64,000 bases of DNA from JAWKWH01 sp041397625 (GCA_041397625.1 JAWKWH010000003.1:1-64000), one strand, 5' to 3'; counted from the stretch's first letter, positions 1-8,983 are shown. Made by a program: numbers and translations. The notes: generated by a model not told the origin, from the letters alone.

Positions 1-103
1 GATCGCCACGCGGTTTCGCGAGGACATTGCGCTCGACGCGGCGGCGGCGGTCGAAAAACATGTCGGCCCGCTCTGCCCCGAGCTCTGGGCGCGGGAGAGC
101 TGA
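1..103 (+). CDS. 3' end of an unidentified gene (partial)
   Basis: An open frame enters from the left edge, starting in-frame at base 2, and stops at a TGA at 101-103. Only 33 C-terminal residues are visible, ending CPELWARES. They are rich in Ala, Glu and Arg and show codon use like the neighbours. The stop abuts the stop of the convergent aminotransferase gene (TAG, reverse strand, 104-106), the tight convergent packing expected of two real gene ends. No family can be assigned from so short a tail. Confidence 0.5.
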   Translation, partial: IATRFREDIALDAAAAVEKHVGPLCPELWARES

Positions 104-1462
104 CTATCCCGCGGTAGCGAGCCCGGCGTCGATTGCCGCGACCATGGCGGCGACATCGTCGGCGGTGACGACCAGCGGCGGCGACAGGATGATGTTCGGT
201 CCCGAAATCCGGATCATGACGCCGGTATCGTAGGCGGTCTCGAACACCTTGCCGATCGTCGCCTTGTCGATGGGCGTCTTGGCCTTGCGGTCGGCGACCA
301 GTTCGAGCGCCACCATCAGGCCCTTGCCGCGCACATCGCCGACCAGCTCGTGCCTATCCATCAGGCCGTTGCAGCCGGCGATCAGTTCGTCGCCCCGCGC
401 TGCAGCGTTGGCGGCGACGTCGGCGCGGGTGATCTCCGGCAGGCAGGCCAACGCCGCCGCCGCGCCGACCGGGTGGGCCGAATAGGTGTAGCCATGGCCG
501 ATGGCGCCGAAAGCGGTCTTGTCGCTTTCGAAGGTTTCGACAACCTTTTCGCCGATCATAACGGCACCGAAAGGAAAGTAGCCATTGGTGATCGCCTTGG
601 CGGTGGTCATCATGTCGGGCTTGACGTTCCACAGCCGCGAGCCAGTCCAGGCGCCGGTGCGGCCGAAGGCGGTGATCACCTCGTCGGCGATCAGCAGGAT
701 GCCATGGCGGTCGCAGATCTCGCGCACCGTGGGCATGAAGCTCTCGTGCGGCGGGATGACGCCGCCAGCGCCGAGCACCGGCTCCATGATGAAGGCGGCA
801 ATCGTGTCGGCGCCCTGGAAGGCGATCTCGTCTTCGAGTTCGGCCGCGCACAGCGCCGCCAGCCGCTCCGGATCGGTCTCGCCGAACGGGTTGCGATAGA
901 GATAGGGCGCGGTGATGTGAAAGCAGCCCGGCAGCAGCGGTTCGTAGTTGCGGCGGAAATTGGCGTTGCCGTTGACCGAGGCGCCGCCGAAATGGGTGCC
1001 GTGATAGCCCTTCTTCAGGCTCAAGAACTTAGTGCGATCGCGGTCGCCGCGGATCTTGTGATACTGGCGGGCGAGCCGAAGCGCGGTCTCGACCGAATCC
1101 GAGCCGCCGGAAGTGAAGAAGGAACGCACCATGCCGTCGGGCGCGAACCACTCGGCGAGCATGTAGGACAGTTCGATCGCCGGGCCGGTGGAGGTGCCGC
1201 GAAAGGCGGAATAGTAAGCGAGCCGGTCGAGCTGTTCGGCGATCGCCCTTTTGACCGGATCGCAGGAATAGCCGAGATTGACGTTCCAGAGCCCGCCGAC
1301 GGCGTCGAGCGTCTTGTGCCCGTCAACATCGGTCAGCATGACCCCTTCGGCACCGGTGATCACCTTGGGCGGGTTGGCCAGCATCTCGGCTGGATGCGCC
1401 ATCGGGTGCCACAGGTGCCTGGCGTTGTTCTCCTTCAGGAAATTGTTGTCATGCAGCATCAT
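104..1462 (-). CDS. Class III (omega-amino acid) aminotransferase
   Basis: A 452-residue PLP-dependent class III aminotransferase. Family enzymes move the amino group of an omega-amino acid, amine or taurine-like donor to pyruvate or 2-oxoglutarate. The PLP-phosphate and substrate region FFTSGGSDSVETA lies near residues 115-127, the ADEV motif carries Asp260, and the Schiff-base lysine is Lys289 in TTAKAITNGY. The frame stays open 64 codons further upstream, but that stretch only shadows the HAD gene. The ATG at 1462 has a clear GGAGG five bases upstream and gives the usual family length of about 450. It overlaps the HAD stop by 14 bases, so the two are probably translationally coupled. With the nearby aldehyde dehydrogenase it could turn an amine into an aldehyde and then an acid. 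The substrate is unknown. Confidence 0.93.
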   Translation of the reverse strand: MMLHDNNFLKENNARHLWHPMAHPAEMLANPPKVITGAEGVMLTDVDGHKTLDAVGGLWNVNLGYSCDPVKRAIAEQLDRLAYYSAFRGTSTGPAIELSYMLAEWFAPDGMVRSFFTSGGSDSVETALRLARQYHKIRGDRDRTKFLSLKKGYHGTHFGGASVNGNANFRRNYEPLLPGCFHITAPYLYRNPFGETDPERLAALCAAELEDEIAFQGADTIAAFIMEPVLGAGGVIPPHESFMPTVREICDRHGILLIADEVITAFGRTGAWTGSRLWNVKPDMMTTAKAITNGYFPFGAVMIGEKVVETFESDKTAFGAIGHGYTYSAHPVGAAAALACLPEITRADVAANAAARGDELIAGCNGLMDRHELVGDVRGKGLMVALELVADRKAKTPIDKATIGKVFETAYDTGVMIRISGPNIILSPPLVVTADDVAAMVAAIDAGLATAG

Positions 1463-2138
1463 GGCCGGCCTCCGTGCGGTTTGGCGCCAGGCCGAGCAGG
1501 GCGAGCGCCCCTGCATAGCCGGCGGCGGGATTGCGGACATCGAAGTGAACGGCGTGCATGCCGGCGCGGCGTGCGCCCTCGATGTTTCGGAACTGGTCGT
1601 CGACGAACACGCAAGCCGCAGGCGGAATGCCGAGCCCGTCGGTGACGAAGGCATAGGCGCGCGGGTCGGGCTTGAGGATGTCGGTGTAGGTGGCGTCGAC
1701 GATCAGGTCGAACCGTTTGAGGAAGGGCAGCTTGTCGCGGAAGTCGGCGCCGTAGAAGAGATCGAGTTCGTTGGACAGGACGGCAAGCCGGTGTCCCGCC
1801 GCCCGGGCCCGGTCGATGGCGTCAAGCGCTTCTGGCCGAATGACCTTCATCGGTTCGGCGCTGCGCGCTGCGATGACGAGGTCGGCCATGCGCGTCCAGT
1901 TACGGCCGACAAGCCGGCCGGTCTCGCTGGCGCGGTGGAGCCAGTAGTCGCGCTCGCTGATCTCGCCGGCCTGCATGGAACGCCACAGATCGTCGTGCTC
2001 GGGATCGAACGGGCCACGCCAGGTCAGCGTGCCGGGCGCAAGGCCGAGCGCGGCCTCGGTCAGGTCATGGGTCTCGAACAGGGTTCGGGTGACGACGCCG
2101 CCGAAATCGAGCACCAGCGCCTGCGAAGTACCGCTCAT
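1449..2138 (-). CDS. HAD-superfamily (subfamily IA) hydrolase
   Basis: A 229-residue HAD-like hydrolase. Motif I, VLDFGGVV, gives the nucleophile Asp11. The second acid/base Asp of canonical HAD phosphatases is replaced by Gly, as in the DFGGV(V/L) branch that includes YihX and epoxide-hydrolase N-domain-like proteins. Motif II is the SNELD segment, and the C-terminal motif is FVDDQFRNIEGA. The ATG overlaps the stop of the upstream IclR gene in an ATGA arrangement, and the 3' end overlaps the aminotransferase start, so the three genes form one coupled unit. A small phosphorylated or dehalogenated metabolite is the likely substrate class. A link to the aminotransferase pathway is inferred only from position. 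Confidence 0.88.
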   Translation of the reverse strand: MSGTSQALVLDFGGVVTRTLFETHDLTEAALGLAPGTLTWRGPFDPEHDDLWRSMQAGEISERDYWLHRASETGRLVGRNWTRMADLVIAARSAEPMKVIRPEALDAIDRARAAGHRLAVLSNELDLFYGADFRDKLPFLKRFDLIVDATYTDILKPDPRAYAFVTDGLGIPPAACVFVDDQFRNIEGARRAGMHAVHFDVRNPAAGYAGALALLGLAPNRTEAGHDAA

Positions 2139-2920
2139 GCCGCCAGGCGCTCCGTCGCCGACTTGAACGAGGCGGCGGGCTCGCCGCCGAGACCGCGGGT
2201 GATCTCGAAGGCTGCGCGCACGACGGCGGCGGTGATCTGTCGCCTGACATCGGCGTTCATGCGCGAGGCGGGCGCGGCCACGGTGACGGCGCCGCAGGCC
2301 CAGCCATCGGGGCCGAAGAGCGGCGCGGCGGTGCTGCAGACGTCGGATTCATAACCGAGATCGGAAATGCCGATGCCGGTACGGCGGCATTCGGCGATGC
2401 GTTTCCTCAGATTGCCGATGTCGCAATCGGTGTCGGCGGTAAAGCGCGGCAGCGGCCCGGCGAGCACGGTATTCACGAGGCTGTCGGGCGAGTGGCCGAG
2501 CACGGCGATTCCGGAGGCAGTGGCGTGGAAGGGCAGGATCAGGCCCGGCTCGATGGAAACACGGGTGCTGCGCGTGGCTTCCGCCGTGCCGATGGTCATC
2601 AGCTGCGCCCCGGCAAGCAGCGACGCGTGCGCCGTTTCCCTGGTGTCGGCGGCGAGTTGCTCCAGTACCGGGTTGACCACCGCGCCGACCGGAAAGCAGG
2701 CCTCGCGCAGGCGGGCAAGGCGCAATATGCCGGCGCCAAGGCGGTAGGTCTTGAGCGTCGAGTGCTGTTCGAGCAGGCCGTGGCGGGCAAGCGTGGTAAG
2801 CATGCGGTGCACGGTGGCCTTGTCGTGGCCGGAAAGGCGGGCCATTTCGCTCAAACCGATCTCCGAGCGCTTGTCGGTAAACCAGTCCAGCAATTTCAAT
2901 GCTTTGTCGACGGTTCGCAT
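2135..2920 (-). CDS. IclR-family transcriptional regulator
   Basis: A 261-residue IclR regulator. The N-terminal winged helix-turn-helix spans roughly residues 1-60 (RTVDKALKLLDWF, then LSEMARLSGHDKATVHRML). The C-terminal effector-binding domain carries the family signature LPFHATASG. The frame can be extended 30 codons upstream, but the family normally starts just before the HTH, so ATG 2920 is preferred; no strong Shine-Dalgarno sequence decides the start. It is the first gene of the IclR-HAD-aminotransferase unit and is divergent from the tripartite transporter operon, the usual place for a local regulator that senses the transported substrate. Confidence 0.93.
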   Translation of the reverse strand: MRTVDKALKLLDWFTDKRSEIGLSEMARLSGHDKATVHRMLTTLARHGLLEQHSTLKTYRLGAGILRLARLREACFPVGAVVNPVLEQLAADTRETAHASLLAGAQLMTIGTAEATRSTRVSIEPGLILPFHATASGIAVLGHSPDSLVNTVLAGPLPRFTADTDCDIGNLRKRIAECRRTGIGISDLGYESDVCSTAAPLFGPDGWACGAVTVAAPASRMNADVRRQITAAVVRAAFEITRGLGGEPAASFKSATERLAA

Positions 2921-2984
2921 GGTCGTTACCGTGGCCTTGTTCCAGTTCGCCGGCTGCGCTGTGTTGTTTAACGCGTGAAATGTC

Positions 2985-3042
2985 TTGACAGAAAGCCCGA
3001 TGGAATGCAAGTATTTTGAACCGATGGTGATAATAATGAACC
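2985..3042 (+). promoter_or_regulatory. Promoter and direct-repeat operator upstream of tctC
   Basis: The IclR/tctC divergent spacer holds a perfect -35 box TTGACA (2985-2990); a -10 is weak, with AAGTAT at 3009-3014 the best candidate. Downstream is a direct repeat TGAACC at 3017-3022 and 3037-3042, with a period of 20 bases, about two helical turns. Placement over the start of transcription suggests an operator for the adjacent IclR protein. That assignment is inferred. Confidence 0.4.
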
Positions 3043-3061
3043 ATTGATCAGGGAGGAAGTC

Positions 3062-4009
3062 ATGAGGAAATCAATTGCATTGGCGCTCGCCGCGGCGATA
3101 TCGGTCGCGTTGCCGGGCGCCGGTACCGCGCTTGCCGAATATCCCGAAAAGCCGGTTCAGTTCATCGTGCCCTGGCCTCCGGGCGATCTGGAGGACGTGC
3201 TGACGCGGATGATCGCCGAGGACTTCCAGGCCGAGTACGGCCAGGCAGCGGCGGTGGTGAACAAGCCGGGCGGCGGCGGCGGTCCGTTCCCCGGAGCGGT
3301 CGAGGTGGCGACGGCGCCGGCCGACGGCTACATGGTCGGCTCCTTCGTGATCGGCGTGCCGGTCGTCGGCCCGACAATCGGTATTCCGGAGCTCAACCCC
3401 GATCCGTTCGATCCTGTCGGAATTTTCCTGACCTATCCCTTCGTGATCGTCGCCTCCAAGGATGCGCCCTACAAGTCGATGAAAGAACTGGCCGAATACG
3501 CCAAGTCCAACGACGTCGTGCTCGGCCATTTCGGCGCGCCGCTGGCGCCGACCCAGGTGACGCTGGCGCTGGCGAAGAATCTCGGTTTCTCCTACGCTTC
3601 CGACGCGGCTTATGACGCACTCGACTGCAACACGCTGGCGTCGGGCGATGTCGACGTCATGAACACGACGATCCAGCTCGTCATGCCCTGCCTGGACCAG
3701 GTGCAGGTGTTGGCGTCGGTGACCGAGGAACGCATTCCGACCGCGCCGGACGCGCCGACCGTCAGGGAAGTCGACGAAACGCTCGATATCGCGCTGTGGA
3801 ACGGTCTTTTCGTGCACAAGGACACGCCGGCGGATGTGCGCGAGAAAATCGCCGCCGTCGCCATGAAGACCATAACCTCGGACCGGGCGAAAAAGTTCGC
3901 TGAAGAAACCGGCGCGCAGATCTATTGGAAGGATGCCGATGCTTCCAAGGCGCAGATCGCCAAGGATATCGAGACCACCGCCAAGATCAGCGAGATCCTG
4001 GGCAACTGA
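3062..4009 (+). CDS. tctC: Tripartite tricarboxylate transporter substrate-binding protein (TctC/Bug family)
   Basis: A 315-residue periplasmic binding protein of the Bug/TctC family, which captures carboxylates for TctAB-type secondary transporters. A signal peptide covers about residues 1-25 (KSIALALAAAISVALPG, cleavage after ALA), followed by the family opening YPEKPVQFIVPWPPGD and the glycine-rich loop NKPGGGGG. The ATG at 3062 is preceded by GGGAGG at good spacing; an in-frame upstream ATG at 3044 lacks this. It leads the tctCBA operon. One oddity is the acidic LEDVLTR where many homologs have G(G)xxDxxAR, which may reflect a divergent ligand. Confidence 0.93.
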   Translation: MRKSIALALAAAISVALPGAGTALAEYPEKPVQFIVPWPPGDLEDVLTRMIAEDFQAEYGQAAAVVNKPGGGGGPFPGAVEVATAPADGYMVGSFVIGVPVVGPTIGIPELNPDPFDPVGIFLTYPFVIVASKDAPYKSMKELAEYAKSNDVVLGHFGAPLAPTQVTLALAKNLGFSYASDAAYDALDCNTLASGDVDVMNTTIQLVMPCLDQVQVLASVTEERIPTAPDAPTVREVDETLDIALWNGLFVHKDTPADVREKIAAVAMKTITSDRAKKFAEETGAQIYWKDADASKAQIAKDIETTAKISEILGN

Positions 4010-4021
4010 GACTGGGGCAGT

Positions 4022-4049
4022 CGCGGCGGCGTGTTTGAGCGCCGCCGCG
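4022..4049 (+). terminator. Strong stem-loop between tctC and tctB
   Basis: A perfect 10-bp inverted repeat CGCGGCGGCG (4022-4031) and CGCCGCCGCG (4040-4049) with an 8-base loop. GGGGCA before it and TGCCCC after it could lengthen the stem. No U-run follows, so it is more likely an mRNA-stabilising hairpin or partial attenuator that keeps binding-protein mRNA in excess over permease mRNA than a complete terminator. Confidence 0.6.
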
Positions 4050-4111
4050 GTTGCATTTGCCCCGGGTTTGCGGATTGATTGACGCAATTCGCCCGCAAGC
4101 GGTGAGCGGCC

Positions 4112-4669
4112 ATGGACACGAGCGATACAAAGCGGGACATTTCCAAACTGGTCGAGGCGCGCCACCATCGCGCCGAGATCATCTTCGGCGTTGCGTCATT
4201 CGCGATCGCGCTGGCGCTGCTGAGCCAGGTCGGTAACCAGACGACCTGGGCCGACGGCGAACCCTGGGTGAAGCAGCCGGCCTTCTGGCCGCTGGTTTCG
4301 ATCGTCGGCATGACACTGTTCGGGGCGCTGGAGCTTTTCTTCTCGTGGCGACGCAACAGTACCGGGCGCGGGGACTCAATTCCCGCAGAAGTGCTGTTCT
4401 GGACCAGGGCGATCGAGTTCGCGCTGTGGTTCATGGCCTATGTGTGGGCGGTGCCGCTTGCCGGTTACCTGCCGGTTACGGTCGTCTTCTGCATTCTGCT
4501 GACGCTGCGGCTCGGCTATCGCGGCGCGCGGCCGCTTCTGTGGGCGGCGGTGATCGGCGCGGCCACCGTGGTGGTGTTCAAGTCGCTGCTGAGCGTGAAA
4601 ATCCCCGGCGCGCTCTGGTACGACTATCTGCCCGATGGTCTGCGCAACATCATGATCCTCTATTTCTGA
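4112..4669 (+). CDS. tctB: Tripartite tricarboxylate transporter small permease (TctB)
   Basis: A 185-residue integral membrane protein with about four hydrophobic segments (near residues 28-45, 60-82, 100-130 and 135-160) and a long polar N-terminus. Size, topology and position between tctC and tctA identify it as the small permease subunit of the TTT system, which is poorly conserved in sequence. It lies about 100 bases after tctC, beyond a hairpin, and nine bases before tctA. Confidence 0.88.
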   Translation: MDTSDTKRDISKLVEARHHRAEIIFGVASFAIALALLSQVGNQTTWADGEPWVKQPAFWPLVSIVGMTLFGALELFFSWRRNSTGRGDSIPAEVLFWTRAIEFALWFMAYVWAVPLAGYLPVTVVFCILLTLRLGYRGARPLLWAAVIGAATVVVFKSLLSVKIPGALWYDYLPDGLRNIMILYF

Positions 4670-4678
4670 GCGGCGGCC

Positions 4679-6172
4679 TTGGACCTGCTTCTTTCCAGTA
4701 TCGGCATCATCGCGAGGCTCGACGTGGTCGCGGCATTGCTGATCGGTTCGGTGGGCGGCGTGGTCATCGGCGCCATTCCCGGCGTCGGTCCGGCGATCGC
4801 CATCGCCATCCTGCTGCCGGCGACGTTCGCGCTGGAACCGATCGTCGGCCTTACGCTGCTGCTCGGCATCTACGGCTCGTCGATGTTCGGCGGCGCCATT
4901 CCGGCGGTGCTGATCAACACGCCGGGCACCGCCGCCAACGCTCTAACCACCTATGACGGCTATCCGATGACCCGGCGCGGCGAGGCGCCGCGGGCGCTGT
5001 CGCTCGCCTATGGCGCTTCGTTTTGCGGCGGCGTGATCTCGGTCGTCTGCCTGATCCTGCTGGCGCCGGTACTCGCGAAGGTGGCGCCGATGTTCGGCAG
5101 CCGCGAGATATTTCTTGCCGCGATGTTGGGCATGGTGCTGGTGGTGATCGCCCATCGCGGGCAGAACATGGCCGCCGGCGCGCTTTTGTGCTTCGGCATC
5201 TTCCTGCAGACGATCGGCCTGGAGCCGGTGCGCTACACCCAGCGTTTCACCTTCGACCAGACCTGGTTGACGTCGGGGGTCAATCTCATCGTCGTGGTGC
5301 TCGGCCTGTTCGCGCTGTCGCAGGCCTTCCTGCTGCTGATCGGCGACGACCAGAAGACGGAGATGCCGGAGGTCAAGGGCGGGTTGTTTGCGGGTTTGCG
5401 CGAAGTGTTCCGCTACCCGAAGGTGGTGCTGCCGTCGGCGGGTTTCGGCACGCTGATGGGCATCATCCCCGGCGTCGGCGAATTCACCGCGCAGTTCATG
5501 TCGTACACGCTGGCGCAAAAGACCTCGAAACGGCCGGAGATGTTCGGCCGCGGCGCACCGGAAGGGCTGATCGCCTCGGAAGCGGCCAACAATGCCGTGC
5601 CGGCCGCGGCGATGATCCCGCTTCTGGCGCTCGGCATTCCCGGCGAGGCACTGACGGCGATGATGTTGTCGGTGTTCTACGTCCACAACGTCATCCCGGG
5701 GCCGGGCCTGTTCAAGAACCAGCCGGATTTCATCCTGGCGCTCTATCTGTGCCTGCTGGTGTTGAACGTGCTGGCGCTCGGTTTCCTGATCGTGGCGACC
5801 AGGCCGCTGCTCAGTGTCATCCGCATTCCCAACCGGTTCCTCGGCATGGCGATCCTGACGCTGTCTTTCGTCGGCGTCTATTCGCTGCGCAATTCGGCGA
5901 CCGATTGCGCGATCGCGGCTGCGTTCGGCCTGCTCGGCCTGGTGCTCAAAAGGCTCAACCTGCCGGTGGTGCCGATCATCCTCGGCATGGTGCTGGGCGG
6001 TATCATGGAAACCAAGTTCCGAACCTCGCTGCCGCGCATCAGGTCGCCGCTCGACTGGATCGACCGGCCGGTGGCTGCGGCGATCTTCGCGCTGATCGTG
6101 CTGACGCTCGCCTTCCACGCCTGGTCGATGGTCAGGCGGACGAGATCAAAGGGAAAGGACGGTCATGGCTGA
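4679..6172 (+). CDS. tctA: Tripartite tricarboxylate transporter large permease (TctA)
   Basis: A 497-residue, roughly 12-helix large permease of the TTT family. The family repeat is visible twice: GAIPGVGPAIAIAILLP near residues 31-47 and MGIIPGVGEFTAQFMSY near 258-275, with NTPGTAANALTTYDGYPM between them. Translation appears to start at TTG 4679, nine bases after the tctB stop, which gives the normal short N-terminus. Its 3' end overlaps the aldehyde dehydrogenase start by eight bases, so transporter and enzyme are co-translated. The substrate is a carboxylate or similar anion, otherwise unknown. Confidence 0.94.
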   Translation: MDLLLSSIGIIARLDVVAALLIGSVGGVVIGAIPGVGPAIAIAILLPATFALEPIVGLTLLLGIYGSSMFGGAIPAVLINTPGTAANALTTYDGYPMTRRGEAPRALSLAYGASFCGGVISVVCLILLAPVLAKVAPMFGSREIFLAAMLGMVLVVIAHRGQNMAAGALLCFGIFLQTIGLEPVRYTQRFTFDQTWLTSGVNLIVVVLGLFALSQAFLLLIGDDQKTEMPEVKGGLFAGLREVFRYPKVVLPSAGFGTLMGIIPGVGEFTAQFMSYTLAQKTSKRPEMFGRGAPEGLIASEAANNAVPAAAMIPLLALGIPGEALTAMMLSVFYVHNVIPGPGLFKNQPDFILALYLCLLVLNVLALGFLIVATRPLLSVIRIPNRFLGMAILTLSFVGVYSLRNSATDCAIAAAFGLLGLVLKRLNLPVVPIILGMVLGGIMETKFRTSLPRIRSPLDWIDRPVAAAIFALIVLTLAFHAWSMVRRTRSKGKDGHG

Positions 6173-7652
6173 CCAATCGGCAATCGACACCCTGCGCATG
6201 GCGCCCGTCGCCGGTGGCAGGCTCTTCATCGGCGGGAGGCAGGTGTCGGCCGAGGACGGCTCGACGCTCGACGTGACCTCGCCGATCGACGGCTCGCTTC
6301 TGACGACGATCGCCGATGGCGGAGCGCGCGACGCCGACGCCGCGGTGGCGGCGGCGCGAGCGGCCTTCGACAAGGGCGTGTGGTCGCGCGCCGCACCGGC
6401 CGAGCGCAAGAAGGTGATGCATGCGATCGCCGACGCGATAGAAGCGCACGCACTCGAACTGGCGGTGCTCGGCGTGCGCGACAACGGCACCGAAATATCG
6501 ATGGCGCTGAAGGCCGAACCCGGCAGCGCCGCCAGCACGTTCCGCTACTATGCCGAGGCGATAGACAAGGTCTATGGCGAGATCGCGCCGACGGCCGACA
6601 ACGTGCTCGGCCTGATCCACCGAGAGCCGGTGGGCGTGGTCGCGGCGATCGTGCCGTGGAACTTCCCGCTGATGATCGGCGCCTGGAAGGTCGCCGCCGC
6701 GCTCGCCGCCGGAAACTCGGTCGTGGTCAAGCCGGCGGAGATCGCCTCGCTGTCGCTTCTGAGACTTGCCGAACTCTGCCACGAGGCCGGCCTGCCCGAC
6801 GGCGTGCTCAACGTGGTGACAGGCAAGGGCTCGGTCGCCGGCGAGGCGCTGGCGATGTCCATGGATGTCGACATCATCGCGTTCACGGGGTCCGGCGCCA
6901 CCGGGCGGCGGCTGCTCGAATATTCGGCGCGTTCCAACCTCAAGCGCTGCTATCTGGAACTGGGCGGCAAGTCGCCCAACATCGTGTTCGCCGACGCGCC
7001 CGACCTCGACAGGGCGGCGAGCGTTGCCGCCTTCGGCATCTTCCGCAATTCAGGCCAGGTGTGCGTGGCGGGTTCGCGGCTGCTGGTCGAGCGCTCGATC
7101 CACGAGGCGTTCGTCGACAAGGTGGCGACGATCGCCGCGTCGATGGCGGTGGGCGATCCGCTGGACCTTTCGACGCAGGCCGGCGCGGTGGCAAGCGAAG
7201 CGCAACTGGAGCAGGACCTCGGTCACGTGCGCGATGCGGAGAGGGAGGGCGCGCGGCTGGTGACCGGCGGCAGGCGCATTCTCGAGGAAACCGGCGGGAC
7301 CTATATGGCGCCGACGGTGTTCGACGCGGTGGATCCGGCGATGCGGCTGGCGCGCGAGGAAGTGTTCGGCCCGGTGCTGGCGGTGATGCCGTTCGACGAC
7401 GAGGCCGGGGCGGTGCGTCTGGCCAACGGCACCGAGTATGGTCTCGCCGCCGCGGTGTGGACCAGCGACCTGTCGCGCGCGCATCGCATGGTGCGCGCCG
7501 TCAAGGCCGGCGTGGTTCACGTCAACACCTATGGCGGCGCCGACGGCACGGTGCCGCTCGGCGGCCACAAGCAGTCGGGCAACGGCCACGACAAGTCGCT
7601 GCATGCGCTCGACAAGTTCTGCGATCTGAAGACTGCGTGGATACAACTTTAA
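6165..7652 (+). CDS. NAD(P)+-dependent aldehyde dehydrogenase
   Basis: A 495-residue ALDH-superfamily enzyme oxidising an aldehyde to its acid. The catalytic set is complete: PWNFPLM (Asn oxyanion ligand), FTGSGATGRRL cofactor loop, general base Glu in LELGGKSPN and nucleophile Cys in SGQVCVAGSR. The C-terminal PLGGHKQSGNGHDKS motif is typical of gamma-glutamyl-aminobutyraldehyde or betaine-aldehyde type ALDHs. The ATG (RBS AAGGAC) overlaps the end of tctA by eight bases. A logical role is oxidation of the aldehyde formed by the nearby aminotransferase or GMC enzyme. Exact specificity cannot be read. Confidence 0.94.
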   Translation: MADQSAIDTLRMAPVAGGRLFIGGRQVSAEDGSTLDVTSPIDGSLLTTIADGGARDADAAVAAARAAFDKGVWSRAAPAERKKVMHAIADAIEAHALELAVLGVRDNGTEISMALKAEPGSAASTFRYYAEAIDKVYGEIAPTADNVLGLIHREPVGVVAAIVPWNFPLMIGAWKVAAALAAGNSVVVKPAEIASLSLLRLAELCHEAGLPDGVLNVVTGKGSVAGEALAMSMDVDIIAFTGSGATGRRLLEYSARSNLKRCYLELGGKSPNIVFADAPDLDRAASVAAFGIFRNSGQVCVAGSRLLVERSIHEAFVDKVATIAASMAVGDPLDLSTQAGAVASEAQLEQDLGHVRDAEREGARLVTGGRRILEETGGTYMAPTVFDAVDPAMRLAREEVFGPVLAVMPFDDEAGAVRLANGTEYGLAAAVWTSDLSRAHRMVRAVKAGVVHVNTYGGADGTVPLGGHKQSGNGHDKSLHALDKFCDLKTAWIQL

Positions 7653-7686
7653 CAGCCTGCGAGAATGAGTCGGGAAGTAGGTTCAA

Positions 7687-8928
7687 ATGCCTGACAACAA
7701 AACGATTCTGATTATCGGCACCTTTGACACCAAGTCGGACGAACTCGCCTATCTTGCCGACTGCATCACCGCGCAGGGCGGCGCGGTTGCGACCATGGAT
7801 GTCAGCGTGCTCGGCGATCCGCCCGAGCCGGTCGACGTCTCCAAGCACGAGGTGGCGAAGGCGGCCGGCTCGTCGATCGAAGCGGCGATCGCATCGGGCG
7901 ACGAGAACAGCGCCATGCAGATCATGGCGGCCGGATCGTCGAAGCTGACCGCCGAGCTTTATCTTGCCGGCAAGGTCGACGCGATGATCGCGCTCGGCGG
8001 CACGATGGGCACCGACCTCGCGCTCGACTGCGCGCGGGCGCTGCCGATGGGCGTGCCGAAATACATTGTGTCGACCGTGTCGTTCTCGCCGCTGATCCCG
8101 GCAGAGCGGCTCGCCGCCGACGTGCAGATGATCCTGTGGGCGGGCGGCCTCTACGGGCTCAATTCGGTGTGCAAGTCGTCGCTCAGCCAGGCGGCGGGCG
8201 CCGTGCTTGGTGCGGCGCGGGCGGTCGAGGCGCCGGCACGCAACCGGCCGCTGATCGGCATGACCAGCCTCGGCAGTTCGTGCCTCTCCTACATGAAGTC
8301 ATTGAAGCCGGAACTTGAAAGGCGCGGCTTCGAGCTTGCCATCTTCCATTCGACCGGCATGGGCGGGCGCGCCTTCGAGAGCCTGGCGGCGGAGGGGGCG
8401 TTTGCCTGCGTGATGGATTTCTGCATGCAGGAATTCACCAACGGCGTGCACGGCTCGGTGGTCAGCAGCGGCGCCGACCGGCTGACCAATGCCGGCCGCT
8501 CGGCCATTCCGCAGATCGTCGCGCCGGGTGCGAGCGACCTGGTCGACCTTCCGGAATGGGGCGGGGTTCCCGACAAGTGGAAGGACCGGCCCTACCACGC
8601 GCACAACCGGCTGATCGGCTCGGTGGCGATTTCGCCCGACGAGCGGCGGCTGACGGCAAGGCGCATGGGCGAGGCGCTGGCGCAGGCCGAAGGCTTGGTG
8701 CATGTGATCCTGCCGCTCGGCGGTATCGAGGAGTGGGACAAGCCCGGCGAGCCGGCGCACGATCCCGAGGGACTGGCGGCCTTCGTCGACGAGATGCGCC
8801 GATCGATCCGCCCGCCGGTCCGGATGACGGAGATCGATGCGCATATCAACGACCCGGCCTTTGCCGACAAGGCGCTTGAAATCCTTGACGGATGGCTCGC
8901 CGACGGAACGGTGAAAAAGACCGTCTGA
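7687..8928 (+). CDS. Tm-1-like (UPF0261) ATP-binding domain protein
   Basis: A 413-residue protein of the UPF0261/Tm-1-like family, named after the N-terminal half of the tomato viral-resistance protein Tm-1. The opening ILIIGTFDTKSDELAYL and the glycine-rich GGTMGTDLA and GMGGRAFESLAAEGAF stretches are family hallmarks. The bacterial function is poorly defined; members often sit in catabolic operons beside a TIM-barrel phosphoenolpyruvate-hydrolase-like protein. No such partner is present here. It lies 34 bases after the aldehyde dehydrogenase and is probably the last gene of the tctCBA-aldH operon. Confidence 0.9.
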   Translation: MPDNKTILIIGTFDTKSDELAYLADCITAQGGAVATMDVSVLGDPPEPVDVSKHEVAKAAGSSIEAAIASGDENSAMQIMAAGSSKLTAELYLAGKVDAMIALGGTMGTDLALDCARALPMGVPKYIVSTVSFSPLIPAERLAADVQMILWAGGLYGLNSVCKSSLSQAAGAVLGAARAVEAPARNRPLIGMTSLGSSCLSYMKSLKPELERRGFELAIFHSTGMGGRAFESLAAEGAFACVMDFCMQEFTNGVHGSVVSSGADRLTNAGRSAIPQIVAPGASDLVDLPEWGGVPDKWKDRPYHAHNRLIGSVAISPDERRLTARRMGEALAQAEGLVHVILPLGGIEEWDKPGEPAHDPEGLAAFVDEMRRSIRPPVRMTEIDAHINDPAFADKALEILDGWLADGTVKKTV

Positions 8929-8983
8929 CCAACGGTTTGGCGGCGCCGGCGCGCACGCCGATTCAGTTTCTTTACAGACCGAT

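Noticed and set aside
1463..1654. N-terminal extension of the aminotransferase
   Set aside because: The 64 extra residues shadow the HAD gene, and an ideal Shine-Dalgarno precedes the internal ATG at 1462.
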